DNA of 64,000 nt from Jacaranda mimosifolia (Eukaryota; Streptophyta; Magnoliopsida; Lamiales; Bignoniaceae), in assembly GCA_018894105.1 (NCBI GenBank), contig CM032127.1, forward strand, positions 157,001-221,000, in the 5' to 3' direction. Numbering within the stretch: the stretch's first letter is position 1; every line of letters starts with the position of its first letter. Shown in pieces: positions 11,833 through 24,124 of the stretch. A program made the translations under genes and the position numbers. The notes under the pieces are model-generated. The model was not told where the DNA came from, did no database searches, and saw only the letters and a program-made list of their open reading frames with translations.

Positions 11833-12857
11833 TAACTTGATTGAACACTCCTACTTCACTACTGGTTGACATTGTCAGAAAATATAAGAAACTCAGAAGC
11901 AACTAAGAAGAAACTGAGAAGAAGAAGAAACCCGAAAATGATGAAAATAAAAAGAGAAGAAGACAATGCAGCTATCGGGTTTGTGGTTTTTGGCTCTAAC
12001 GTTATTCTTGTTCCCGCCGTGGAGCTTGTTGCGTTTTTTCTGTTCTTTCTATTTCTGGTATGATAGTGTTTACTGTTTGCTTGTCTGGACGAAGAAGAAG
12101 AAGAAGAAGTGAGAAAAAATTAATGAAAAATATTATATTTAAGGGCATTTTTGTCAAATCAAGTGAGTGGGGAGTGATATCTAAACTTTTAACAAAATTA
12201 GGGAGTTTTTTCTAACAAAAATTAAGTGGGGACTGATCACAAAAGTGGAAAGTGTATTTGGTACTTTTAAATAAGTGTCCCATAAGGAAAACCCAAATTA
12301 ATATTGAATTAATTAACTTACTATATTTGTATTTTATTTTAAATTCATCAAACATAAACAATTATATATCAATAATAGAATTTACTCCATCCAAATTTAA
12401 AATAATCAGCAAAGTGTTGACGCAAACTCTTTGAGATTTTTTTTTTAATATATAATAATGTTATATTCTATGAGAAATAATTGGAATCCTCTTGCTTGTT
12501 AGGCCGACAGATTAATTAGATCATCAACCCAATTTATTTTACTTTGAATTTAATTGATTCAAATTTTTTATCGGACATAATATCGTAATTCATAAACAAA
12601 ATGTACATCCACAACTATATATCAAGTCATAGACCAACAAATATAAATGAGAGGCGTCGATAACAAATTTAAAAGCCAGCAAATCATTAATCAAAATCAT
12701 TGTCAACAACACATCGCCCGGCCTTATGTTAACTACTTCTTAGTTCATTGGCTACTTGCAATGGGTAAGTATATGGTTGAAAATTTAAATAATTTATATT
12801 TTTTATTTTTTCAAATATATTTATTTATTTAATCTAAAATAACTGTAGATACTTTAT

Positions 12858-12922
12858 GTCAAATCAAATTTAAATTCGATTGATATAGTGATAGAATATT
12901 ATGATGATAGAGTATACTTAAA
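12858..12922 (+). repeat. Core of dispersed MITE-like family, copy 1
   Basis: Contains TATGTCAAATCAAATTTAAA followed by TTCGATTGATATAGTGATAG and a GATGATAGAGTA block. Closely similar cores occur near 29091-29155 on the same strand and near 26437-26510 on the opposite strand. Only the core is clear here and the element ends were not defined. Confidence 0.55.
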
Positions 12923-12939
12923 GAAGAGCCAATGTTCTT

Positions 12940-13430
12940 TTACTTGCTTATGAAAAAACGAAGCTAATAAGCTATATGTTGTCTATTAACAAAAAAAGAG
13001 TTCATGCGCTATTATACTTACCGATGAAGAAGAGCTCGTAGTCGATCATCGATCACTTAGTGATGACTGACGAAGAACAGCTCATGCTCGAGTTTATACT
13101 TGCTTATGGAGAAGAAATCACACTTTGTCACCCACTTATATGTATATGAATAAGATACTTATACTCTTATTGACCACATCGAAGGAAAGAAACTATATAT
13201 GCTTTCACTTGCTAAAGAAGATTTTGTGTTCTGATACGTACATGCTAATAAAGAATAGCTCACGAGCTATTTTTTGTTGATGAAGTATAGTGCATGATCC
13301 ATCACTTGTTTATTATACAAAAAGAACTTATTTTCTAACGCATTCTAATGAAAAAAGGGCTCACGCTCTCTAACTTGCTAACTAAAAGCAACTCATGATC
13401 TATCTAATATTTGAGTCTGAAGAACACCGA
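12940..13430. repeat. Degenerate repeats around 'CTTGCTAATGAAGAA..GCTCATGCTC'
   Basis: Loose repetition of a roughly 50-60 bp theme: an ACTTGCTNATG word, then GAAGAANAGCTCA, then TGCTC or CGCTC. Examples lie near 12938, 13020, 13075, 13105, 13205, 13245 and 13350-13400. Divergence is high and spacing uneven. I cannot assign it to a known element. Confidence 0.5.
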
Positions 13431-13489
13431 CTACTCTAGAAGCATCCACATATCTCTATCTTTGATTTTGGTGGATTTTTAAAAATCAT

Positions 13490-13990
13490 AGTTTAACTAG
13501 AAGTTTCTAGTGAAAACTAGTGTAAAAGTTTCTAGAATAGTTTCTAGAACCTTATACATAGTTGTAGAACTTGTAAAAATTTTGTCAAAAGTATGTAGAA
13601 TTCTCTAAAAAGCATTACAGAGAATTCTAGTCTTAGAAAAAATCTGGACTTGTAATCTAGACTGTAAAATAAAATCAATCATCACCCTTCATTTGGGAGG
13701 AAAAATAGTATAAATAAGGTAAGAGCCCATTTGTAATGAAACCAAGATAGAATAAAGTACTCCAAGAAAAGTGGTGTGAGGTGTGAGGTGTGAGGTGTGA
13801 GTGTTTGTACACACACACACACACACACATATATACACACACTTTATTGTTATAATAATACATAATCTTTGTGTGCCTTGCATTTCATTGCATATTTATT
13901 ACTTGGTATCTATATCTTTTTCTCGGAGGCAAATTATTCCTTTGCCGCAATCAATCGATTTAAAAATTCAAGTCCTGCTAAATAATTAAT
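13490..13990 (+). mobile_element. Possible solo or degraded copia-type LTR
   Basis: Features in order: clustered TTCTAGAA words (13500-13550), a TATAAATAAGG box near 13710, then TTTGTAATGAAACCAAGATA with AATAAAG, as in the R region of many plant copia LTRs. Neither the TG...CA termini nor a 5-bp duplication could be fixed, and a microsatellite interrupts it. This is a weak inference from layout. Confidence 0.3.
13773..13844. repeat. Minisatellite (GTGTGAG)n plus (AC)n microsatellite
   Basis: Four tandem GTGTGAG-type units run to about 13803, followed by TTTGTAC, an (AC)n run and ATATATACACACAC. This is likely to be length-variable. Confidence 0.9.
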
Positions 13991-15232
13991 TTGAAGAAGA
14001 AAAAAAAAGTGCCCAGCTTAATAAATATGTTGAATTTAGAAAATTCATGACTATATGTGTAAAATATATCTAGAGAAAATTTGCACTAACTCCATTGAAC
14101 AACAAACATTGGGCATTTACACTGTTTATATTTAGTGTTCTCACATGAATTAAACCTTATCTCTGTGAACTTTTTATTAAACTTTCTTAAAAAAAGAAAA
14201 AGAAAAAGAAAACATTCTTATTAAGTTTTCTAGTTAAAGATGCAAGATCCTTTTTATTCAAATCTGTTACTTTGAAAGAAAAAAATCTAAACACTTTTTT
14301 CCAAAAGCTGCTAATTTTATAGTGTATTTTTTAAAGAAAAATTAGCATAAACTAAAAAGATATACTCAAAATTAAAAAAAAAAAAAGTATTCTAGAAGAG
14401 ATAATTATGAATTAACAATAATAAATAATCATAATAATAATTAATTATTGACTACCATATAAGGTGATTCGAGAAATAGCACAACAAAATTAGCAAAATA
14501 TTGTTTGAGGACATTTCGTGTTAAAGGAATAAGCCCAAAGGGTCACTTTTAAAATGCAAAATTATGCATAACATTAAAAGAAAACAAAGTAAAATATATT
14601 AACTACTTAAGATAGTACTCATATAAATTAAATCAAATAAAGTATAAATATGATCAACATAAAAATTCTAAAAAGTAAAAAGTGAAAAAGCCACAAATTT
14701 TTTTTTTTTTTTTTATCCAGCGAAAAAGCCACAAACCTGGCTAAAGCTTATAAAATTCGATTGTATTTATTTGAAAATAAGAAAACCTGAGAGTCCATAT
14801 ATATCAGAACAGGTTACAGAAGTGCACAACAACTAAAATTCTGGCCTTCTTTTTTATTTTTATTTTTTATATTCTCTCTCTGTACATGCTGGTTCTCCTC
14901 CGCCTCTTTCTCTTTCTCTTCCTTTTCTTCCTCTAGTCAAACATTATTTTTCTTCTGTTTCTTAATTTTCGTACGTACTATTAAGTCGAGGTTTCTGGTA
15001 GATTGTTTGTGCGTATATATTTTTTCTAGTTCTTGTTGGGTGATAGAGCTGGGGATCATCAGGTAATTAATTACAAATATATATTGGAGTTGGAGATTGA
15101 TTAACTCGATCGATCGAGTAAAAGCTGATCGCGAATGCAGTGTTTTTGTTTATGAAAAAATATAAGATACAGAAAGATCACATATATATAAGTAAAAAGT
15201 TTGTGGCTTATTCCAGATATATAATTGAGTAG

Positions 15233-18200
15233 ATGGGTAACAAGTTTCCAGAAGACATGAGGGTTCTGGCCGTGGATGATAACACCACTTGCCTGACGAT
15301 CTTGGAGGCCATGCTTATCACTTGCAAATACAAAGGTCTTAATTACTCTTTGCCTTTTTCGTTTCAAAATTCTGTGAATTTTAATTAATTTGTTGTACTG
15401 ATCATTGTGCTTCGTACGTGCATTAATGTTTATTCACGCATATATGAACATGCATGCGTCCTACCTGCTGCTACTTTTGGTTGTACATGGCCAGGGTTTC
15501 ATCTTGGTTTGGGACTTGGTTTTATCCGTGGGTTGTCGAATTCTTGTTTTCTGACTATATTGCAGTGCAGTACGGCAGTACCCTTGAATTAATTCATTCA
15601 GATAATATATATAGTATAGTAACTATTAGTTCATTCTGCATCATATCTCATGCATATATATGCAAGCGTGGTCTGTGCTCAAGTGTGTGCGCCTAATGGA
15701 ACAATGTTAAATGAAAAAAATTAGTAATTTGAGATTAAATTTAATCATTGGTGGGTGTTTTTTGGCCTGCCCTTACCCTTGGTGTACTAATAATCATTAA
15801 TCTCACATTTTCAAACGAAGTTATACATGATGCAAATGTATATTTCTTGTTTTGTTTTGCACATGATCGATGTTTTGTATATATATATATATATATACAT
15901 GTACATGTGATCGTTTGCAGCGACTACAACAACACAAGTAAACAAAGCGCTTGACATTCTGCGAGAAGAAAAGTTTGATTTGGTTATCACTGAAGTTGAT
16001 TTGGCTCATCACATGGAAGGCTTTGAGCTACTTGAGCAAGTGAGGCTTGAAATGGGCATCCCCGTCATAGGTAATTAAGCTAACTAATTAGTTCTTAATT
16101 GCTGGCAAACTAAAAAACATCATTAATTTTTGTTACCTTTTTCTTTAGCAGATTTAACTTACTTATAAGCCAGCTGTTGGTACCTGCATGGATGTTCAAA
16201 GAAAAACACACACACGCGCACACAATCACTGGAAATTAAATACATGTAATTGCTTGGTTGTTACATGCATATATATATATATATAGCTAGAGCTAGAGCT
16301 AGCTAGTGCCAGTTAGTTTGATCCATTAATTAACTGTGTGTTTTGATTGATGTAATTTTTATAGTGTTGTCATCACATGACAGTAAAGAAATGATAATGA
16401 AGGGGATTACTGAGGGAGCTTCTGCTTATTTGTTAAAACCTGTCCGAATTGAGGTGATAAAGAACATCTGGCAACATGTGATTAGAAGAAATTTGGACAT
16501 TGAGGTTTACAATGACTCTGCAAATAAAGCGTCCAAGGAGGGGATGACAGAACATGAGAATATTGTTGATCATGATAATATTGCAGGAAAGCCAAATAAG
16601 AAAAGAAAAGATCACAAGCAAGATCCAGTTGATCATGATCATGAGATCAAAAGACAACAGTATCATGACCCAATTGTACCAACCCAGAAAAAGCCCCGGG
16701 TGGTTTGGACAGCAGAGCTTCACCAAAAATTTGTTGCGGCTGTTAACCATCTAGGACTAGACAGTAAGGAAATTATTATTCTTTTATCTTTTCTTTTTTT
16801 TTTTTTTTCTATTTTTAATATTCAAACTATGCACCTCAGACCTTCAACTGATCCATCTCCTTGATCAATTGTTTTCCACTGCATGCAGAGGCTGTACCTA
16901 AAAGGATCCTGGAGTATATGAATGATGCAAATATTACAAGAGAAAATGTTGCTAGTCACCTCCAGGCAATTATATAAATTAATTAAATTCTGAGATTTAT
17001 ACGCCCTGCTATATATTATATTATGTCTACAATTATAATAATTATTGACTAATTAATTTGTGATTGCAGAAATATAGAATGCACATGAAAAAGTTGAATG
17101 ATCGCCTGCAAGCAGCTAACATGGTTTCAGCCTATGGGCAACTTGATATTAATACACAATTCATGGGTGGTGGTGGTTGTGGGCAATACAGTATAGAAAC
17201 TGGATATAGACATTCATATCAGCCAGCAGCTGCTGCTGCTCATCTAGCTAGTGTTAGTCAGGGTGGTGTTACTCAATGGGGTGGTCAGGCAAGCAATTTG
17301 GTGGACATGACTCAAATGATGATGAACCAAAGCCAGTCTTACTTGCCTCGTGGAATGCCAATGCCGACACCAACACTAACACGAACATCGCTGGATCAGT
17401 TTGATAATGGACAACAGTATACCACCGATATTACCCATACCCAAATGCAAGAGTACTTGGATGCATCTGCTACTGCTGCTCATAGTACTGATGATCACAA
17501 CTCAGAATCAGATGCAGCTTTAAATCATGTCATTAATGGAGCAGCAGCTATTGACTATGATTTTGTCAACAGCATTAATGATCTGATGCTAGAGGAAAAT
17601 CTTTCTAATAATTATGCTGTCAATGCACAGCCGGAGGTTGAGGCTTCTGTTTCTGAAAATAATGGGTCCTCTACAGAAGCTGATCAGGACTCCTTATTTT
17701 CAGATTTTTCGTCCAAGTTTTCAAATTATGATACATCATCATACAATGGTAACTGGACTAGTACTACTGGTGTTATTCATCAATCCACGAGTTTGTGCAC
17801 TCATCCTTCAAGTGATAATATGCGAACAATATCATCATCAGAATTTGATTTGCAGCGCCAACAACATTCATTAAGTAATCATATTGTGGGGAATCACATG
17901 ATGAATTGCAGCCAAATACCTGCTGCTGCATGCGACCAGGAATTTTTTAGTCATCAAACAAACTCTCTGGTGGTTCATCCTGCAGCAGATCAAGCTAACA
18001 ACAATATTAATATGTTGGATCAGAGCTCCGGATCATTTCACTTGATTAGTATCAATGGAGGCCACGGCTTCAATTTTGCAAGAGAAAGTGATAACGTGCA
18101 GGGTCCCTTGGCGATGCAGCCCCAAGATGACAACTATGGACGAGTTAGAGAAGCCTCTCCCGCCAATATTACAATGAACCACTACACAAACAAGAATATT

Positions 18201-18245
18201 AATGTCGACTCAATGCAAACTAGTCTAGCTAGTGAATATAGATGA
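15233..18245 (+). CDS. Type-B response regulator (ARR-B) with Glu at the phospho-acceptor site
   Basis: A two-component type-B regulator: N-terminal receiver plus a GARP/Myb-like DNA-binding domain, normally a nuclear transcription factor in cytokinin phosphorelay. Exons are 15233-15335, 15921-16070, 16365-16763, 16889-16965 and 17070-18245, giving 634 residues. An in-frame stop directly precedes the ATG. The acidic pair D15-D16 (VLAVDDN) and K109 (LLKPVR) are present, but the expected SDVxMP block reads TEVDLAHHMEG, so the acceptor Asp is Glu59 and the loop is one residue longer. The GARP domain lies at about 193-252 (KKPRVVWTAELHQKFVAAVN ... ENVASHLQKYRMHMK). A KRK-type basic run sits at about 164. 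The C-terminal half is Asn/Ser/Gln-rich, as in activation regions. The intron after SHLQ seems to use a GC donor (CAG|GCAATT). Exact orthologue is not assigned. Confidence 0.92.
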
Positions 18246-19760
18246 TGAAGCTGCTGTGGGTGTAACAAGCTTTGTCTTTTTTGTCTGCTAGCTAGCTGTA
18301 ACATCAATGTTTCTTTTTTGATGATCACATGGAAAATATATATTGTGATTTGTGATCCATAAAATTAATCTTAATTTCGGTTGGTTCAGACTTCAGAATC
18401 AGAGAGATGATCATATCATATGCATATATATTTTCTCTTCCACTTGCTACTTGCTTTTTAAGATACCGATCATCCCATCCACAACTGCCCCTGCCCTTCA
18501 AACTTATAATTTGACAACAAATTTTGGTTCCACATGTTAATTTGCAGGATGAATATGACATAGCCCATTTACAATCTGTAGGATGTTGATGTTGAAGGAG
18601 ATATGCAGTGGTTTAAACTTTAACATCTTGATCAGATAAATTCTGAACTTGCAAGGAAAACTTAGATCGATGCAGGAAAAATAAACCTTTTTTTTTGGTT
18701 GATCATAAGCTAAGCTACCTAGTCATTCTTGATTTGGATTGACTGTTTCTAGTGTGGTTTAATAATCTAATCTCGAACTATATCAATAAAAGTTAGCGTC
18801 GCACGGTGAAGTTAATGAGAGCCCTCAAGTCAGGTTCAAGAATAAGAGTGACAGAAGGAAATTCCAAAAATAAAAATTACATCTCTTAAAATGGCAAATA
18901 ATGTACACCTATTTATAGCATTAGGGATTATTTGGTTTGGCTACTTGATGTTATTCCAAGTACTCCAATGACTTTATTTCAACTTATTCTATTGGGTTAG
19001 AGAGTTGGGCATCAACTCGCAGCCCAAGTTGAGGATAAGAAAACAAGTTCATTTTAATCTTGACCTATGTCAAATTTATAGATGAAAAAAGAGAACTTTT
19101 CGTGTTCAATTATTCATGTTAATGAAGTCCGGTGAATATATCTTATGAAACAATGATATACATTTTGCAATTATGTAAGGAAAGTATTTGCTGTTTCAAA
19201 TATGGAGAACAATTTAAGAAAATTGATGATTTAATTAGTTCACCAAATTAACCACCATCATTAGGACGATTAATTCATCATTGACTGTACTTTTGTGTGG
19301 GTGCACGCACGGGCATTCTTGTACATTTACAGCAAACAACGAGCTTGTTTATTTATGAATTGAAGCATTATGTTAAAATATTTTGACAAAATGATTTTTG
19401 AAAAGTAAACTTAGGAAATGTAATGAGTTATTTGTTTGTATTTTAGAAATTAAAAAATATTTTTATCAATTCATAAACAAACATGCCCAAACAATTTCAG
19501 CTTTCAAGTGACAATGGACACCAGTTATGCGTCAATAATTGGCAGGATATACAAATTAAAAACAAAAATCTCACCTTAAAATTAATTATTGTAAATCACA
19601 CTTAAAAATTTAATTTATGTAAATTATAATGCCATCGGGACAGAGAACATCCTCTTTCAAAACTATTCACCACAAAACAGTAAACAGTACAGCGTTTTTA
19701 TCATTAAGAAAATGAATAAAATTCAAAAAATGTAAAATTCACAAAAAGATTCCTTAATTA
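18246..19760. other. 3' flank of ARR-B and intergenic DNA
   Basis: The first few hundred bases presumably include the ARR-B 3' UTR; short open frames on both strands here are unsupported. The only defined element I can see is the MITE at 19341-19488. Confidence 0.5.
19341..19488. mobile_element. Small hAT-like MITE, 148 bp
   Basis: Left end GAGCTTGTTTATTTATGAAT; right end in reverse GGGCATGTTTGTTTATGAAT, continuing TGA on both sides. Flanks are AAACAAC on the left and AAACAAT on the right, a near-perfect duplication of about 7 bp. It is too short to code. Confidence 0.7.
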
Positions 19761-19769
19761 CACAACTCC

Positions 19770-21544
19770 CCCAAGTCCCACTTCTCTCTCCTCCATTCTG
19801 ATAGCTTTCTGCAGTCTACCGATGGCCATCCTTTGTAATGATTGATCGAAAATAAGGAACTCGGCGATCAGTTTCGCAAAACCCATCAAAGATATTTGGT
19901 TGTTCTCAAAGTCTCCAGTTCTCATAATCCTTCCTGGTAATTTTCATCAAAACCCATCAATGAATAGATGCATATTCTTCAGTTTCATGCTCTACATTCG
20001 TGCATAAATACGTGCGTTTTTTATATTCTAATTCCGAAAGTTATTGATATCGTATCACTTTTTGGGTTCTTGGCAGATAAAAAAGACCAACTTTATGCTA
20101 ATTAAGAACAGACATGATTCTTTTGTCTCCAAATATGCCCTCGAGGTTTAATCAAGATGTGACTGAAATATCATCTGCTTTAGTTTTTATTTTCCTGGAC
20201 AACAGAACAAGAAGATATCTAAGATGTGGTAATTATTGGTGATTAGAAGATTTAGAAATAATTTGAAGGGCATAAGTGTATTCGGTTATTTACGAGAGCA
20301 TCTGTTGAATCAAACTGATTTCTGTTTTATTTTCGGGTTCTGGAGGGCTTCTTGAATGATGAGGAGTTCTGGTATCTGCTGCCTCATTGTCTCATTTTGC
20401 TGGATTAATAAACTAAAACCAAAGGTTTGCGGTGGTATAAGTGGCTTTTAGATGATGAGTTAGAGTACTTTTTCATGTCACTCACATGTTTGCTGGACTC
20501 AAACCTGTGGTGATATTCTGTGAAAGTTGAAAAGAACACTTCAGTTCTTTGTTTAGAATAATTGGCTTACTGTACTTTTGTTCTTGTTTTCTGATAAAAT
20601 GCATGTTGGACCGTTGGTTATGTTCAACATGCCAACTTCAGACAAACCAGAGGTCAGAGTTGAAGGAGCATGACTAGGCATTTGTTTCATTTGTGATTTC
20701 TTAGGCTCTAAGAACAAGATAGCCTATTTCAGAATAGATTGTATGTTCATTAAGAAGAAGCCATTAAGATTAATCAGACTCTGAAGTTATTCTTAAAAAT
20801 CATGATGCATAGTGCTATATGTTCTTGCTATTTTCTCTTAGTCTTTGTCAGCTGTTGCAGTTTGTTCTTCAGGATTGTATCCATGCATGTCTTCATTGAG
20901 TAAACCATCATTTCTCTAATGAAGTATACCTCAAGGATTAGTAAATTTGAGCTTAGAATGGTAATGCTTGTTATAGCCATCAAGCTAAGACCTTGTTTTG
21001 ATGAAAGAGATAAAGTCCTACTTTATCAGCCTCCTCAGTGGGCTTGAAAACAACACACTCTAAACCTTTTTCAGTCAATGTCTTCCTCAGTTAACTCTAG
21101 TAAGCTGCTCTGACGATATTGTTCATCACTTAAGACGGTCTTCTATCCTGTTTTTCAGGAAGAATAAATTGGACATAGATCCAAGCAAATACGGCAAATT
21201 GACCTCCTTTAATTCAAATGTAATTTTTGTGTCTACACTAGCTTACGAACAATCTGGCTGTCATTATAAGCATATGCATGTATATATCTACTTACAGGAC
21301 ATGCATATATATCAGATGAAATTTCTAGCGATCCTTCCCAAATGTCTGCTAAATTTTCTTCTGGCAAGTAATTTCTGATGTTTCTAGTTATCTAAGTCAT
21401 AACCTCAGAGGTCCAAATTAGGCATGGACTTCTATTTGTACTTCATAGGCTGAATATGCTTCTTTAAAGGGATGCAATGGCATCAGCTCAATGCATTTGC
21501 ATTCATCACCTAGTTGTGTTCTTTATCATCGTTTCCTTTAATCT

Positions 21545-21580
<36 letters not shown>

Positions 21581-21648
21581 TTATTTTTTTGCTAGGAAGT
21601 GTAATCCAGTATCTTTTTCATAGGTCTTCGTCTGTGAGCAAGGTCAGG
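19770..21648 (+). other. VPS55 spliced 5' leader
   Basis: A CT-rich segment near 19770-19800 looks like the transcript start region. A likely non-coding exon ends at 19936 (CCTG|GTAATT), and the start-codon exon begins at 21624 after TTTTTCATAG. An AG acceptor-like site near 21160 could mark another leader exon. A short upstream ORF (MAILCND) starts at 19822. An (AT)n run lies at 21547-21576. The leader structure is inferred from splice signals only. Confidence 0.45.
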
Positions 21649-23595
21649 ATGGCAGACTTGCCTCATTATATGAGAGCTTGCTTTCAGACTGGGAAAATCG
21701 CCACGTTAGCAATTCTTGTGTCAGGGGGAATTGTATTGCAAATACTGGTTCTCTTTCGAACTGTGCTTTTAATTGCCTTTGGATCTTGTTAATTGTTATA
21801 ATCGCAATTTCTGATTATCTTGATGATGTTTCAGGCATGTGCTCTATACAATAATTGGTGGCCAATGCTAACAGGTGTCTATATGCAATTTTCTTTGCTT
21901 GAATTATGATGCTCTATGGTTAAGAAAACTCATTAGTATTGACCTTTTTGCTTATACATCTTTCAAGCATTGGTTAGAAGTTTTTAATTTTTGTTGACAA
22001 TCAACCTGTAATTGATTTAGAGGGACCTTGTTACTAACCAAAATGCAGCTGTATCTCCTGAGTCTAGGAAATCATCCAGATGTTTTGTGTATTTAGTTGT
22101 GAATTTTTCACCAGGTCACTTCCGAACATAAGATTTTCCTTTCAGGGATGAACAGAAAGAGTAGAAGTATAAAGAATAATGACAATTAAAAATATATATA
22201 TAAGATTATGTTAGTTTATGTATGTTTCACAACTCTAGAAAATCATCCAGAGGGATTATGTGTGTTGAATTATGAATAATTCACATGGTTGGTAGTCATC
22301 CTCCTGGGAGGAACAATAGAGTGTTAAAGTGCGAAAAAGCAAAAGCAGAATCTAAGCTTTTGAATTGTTATGTTAGTAATTTATGGGTATAGCAACTTTG
22401 AACCGTAAATATCTAATAGATATGGATTATCTTCCTTGCATTTTCTAAATGACTGGCAAATTGGATGAAAACACCTCTACTTCTTTCTTGAATATGAGGC
22501 ATATAATTGTTAAACTTCCTAGTTTGTCTGCATCCAACCATCCATGGATGATTTTCAGAATTTTGAAATTAACCATCTACCGTGACTGTTTATGCATGAA
22601 TGCGTGTTAAAAGAATTGTTTGATCTTCAAGTTTTATGTAGTGTAATTTTTTAATTGCTTTTTCATGCATCGAATGCTTTGGACTGGGACCCACTCATGA
22701 GACTTAGATGCAATGGGTTTCATTAACGACCACTTTCTAACCATCCTTGCTGTGCGAAAACTTCTAATTAAATTGTTAGAAAAGCTCGTTGCACCCTCAT
22801 AAACTAATTTGGACTTCCTCTTACATCTAATGTTGGGGACTTTATTCTTGCTCGGTTAATTGATTCTTTTTCCATTTTCTGTGCTAAGGCTGAAAGGATA
22901 TGTGCCATAACATGTGTCTGAATGTCAAATTTTGGACGTGGAGATCTTATGAGGTCAAGTTGAAAATGTATTAAAAATTCATCCCAAGAATTGAACTGTT
23001 ATCTGCATTTCAGAAACCTTTGAACCCTAAATCTAATGATTAAGTGGATGTTTGAGAGGGCATTACAGTTTTCACCGTTTAGGATGCTAGAAAGTTCAAT
23101 GGGATTCTGATTTTACCTTCTTTTTTTTTTTTTTGAAATATTTTATTATTTCTGTTGCAGTATTAATGTATGTTATTCTACCAATGCCTTTAATCTTCTT
23201 TGCTGGGTCGGATACTGCTTCTCTCTATTCCGAGTCGACCAGTGGGTAAAGTTTTTCCTTTCAAATCCAATTGAGAATTCACTTCATTTTATATGTACAT
23301 AAGTACAAATATTCTTCCGCCTCATTAATGCATTCGACCTAATTATGCTCTTAAAGATCTTTCTGGCCTTATACTTGGTATTTTAACCAACAATTATTGC
23401 AGTTGGGTAGACGCAACTAAGTTTCTGACTGGTGCTTCAGCAGTTGGTAGCATTGCTATACCAGTTATCCTTAAGCATGCTGGTGTAATTGGCTGGGGAG
23501 CCTTAGCAATGGAGCTTTCATCCTATTTCATATTTGTAATGGCCATTTTATGTTACCTTGGGACGAATGAGGATGATGGGTACAGTGTGTTTTAA
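21649..23595 (+). CDS. VPS55: Vacuolar protein sorting 55 homologue
   Basis: A small membrane protein of the VPS55/OB-RGRP (LEPROT) family that works in late-endosome-to-vacuole sorting, in yeast together with VPS68. Exons are 21649-21747, 21835-21874, 23161-23245 and 23403-23595, in frame, giving 138 residues, the family's normal length. Diagnostic stretches include ILVSGGIVLQILACALYNNW, LPMPLIFFAGSD and KFLTGASAVGSIAIPVILKH followed by AGVIGWGALAMELSSY. Four hydrophobic segments (about residues 17-33, 42-62, 83-100 and 105-127) fit the four-helix topology. The C-terminus, acidic (TNEDDG) and ending YSVF, faces the cytosol in the usual model. No defects were seen. Confidence 0.95.
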
Positions 23596-24096
23596 AGCCA
23601 CCTGCCTTGTTTGTCTTATGATCCATTGGTGCCTGTTTATAATTCTCTGGTTGGTTTTCAAGTTGTATTGAGATTTTATGCTTGATAATGTGTTGCTTGT
23701 ATAAACAAGCATTCATTGTGCATTCAGGCCTTGTTTCTGAATCAAATCATTATTTGTTTACTGCTTAATGGAATGTCGTGGAGTTGAAAATAGCATATCA
23801 TGATACATATCAATGAGTAATGAAATGGAAGAGTGAAATTCTATCGGAAATCACTCAATTGTTAATAGTTCCCAGCAGTGGAAAAACAAGTGCCAGACCC
23901 CATGAGTGAAATATTTTTATCTCTGTTTATGTACAATGTTATGATGAACAAAGAACATGAAAGCTACCAAATCAATGCAAGGGAAAAACAGAGAGACAGT
24001 AAAGTCATCAACTTAGCTGCTTGCTTTATGGGCCTTGTCTGAAAACATCTCCTTTTCATCTTCTTCTTCTTATTATTCTATTTTCACCCACTCTCC

Positions 24097-24124
24097 CTGC
24101 CTGCCTGCCTGCCTGCCTGCCTGC
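24097..24124. repeat. (CTGC)n microsatellite
   Basis: About seven tandem CTGC units. It encodes Leu-Pro-Ala-Cys repeats in an open frame that otherwise lacks support as a gene. Confidence 0.95.

Larger units (their letters stand above)
5609..12281. mobile_element. Mutator-like element (MULE), non-autonomous, 6.7 kb
   Basis: The two ends are long degenerate inverted repeats. From about 5640 the left end reads ACTTTCATTTTAGTGATC, then a CTCCCTA stretch and CACTCCCCA; the right end in reverse reads ACTTTCCACTTTTGTGATC, then a CTCCCTA stretch and CACTCCCCA in the same order and spacing. Similarity runs over roughly 110 bp or more per end. The element is bounded by a perfect 9-bp direct duplication ATAAGGAAA at 5600-5608 and 12282-12290, the length expected for Mutator. 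The interior holds four tandem-repeat arrays, remnants of both ends of a transposase on the minus strand, and a nested retrotransposon fragment. I see no DDE catalytic core, so it is presumably mobilised in trans, if at all. Confidence 0.82.
12291..14900. other. Intergenic, repeat-rich
   Basis: No protein gene was found between the MULE and the response-regulator leader. The stretch holds one copy of a MITE-like family (around 12858-12922), a degenerate repeat block (12940-13430), an LTR-like segment, a GT/AC microsatellite and several poly-A/T runs. Open frames are short and of low complexity. Confidence 0.6.

Noticed and set aside
11866..12063. 65-residue plus-strand frame near the MULE right end
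   Set aside because: Lys/Glu-rich then hydrophobic, from purine-rich and T-rich tracts; no resemblance to transposase or captured gene.
16433..16750. 105-residue minus-strand frame over the ARR-B receiver exon
   Set aside because: Shadow of the real plus-strand exon, which has conserved receiver and GARP residues.
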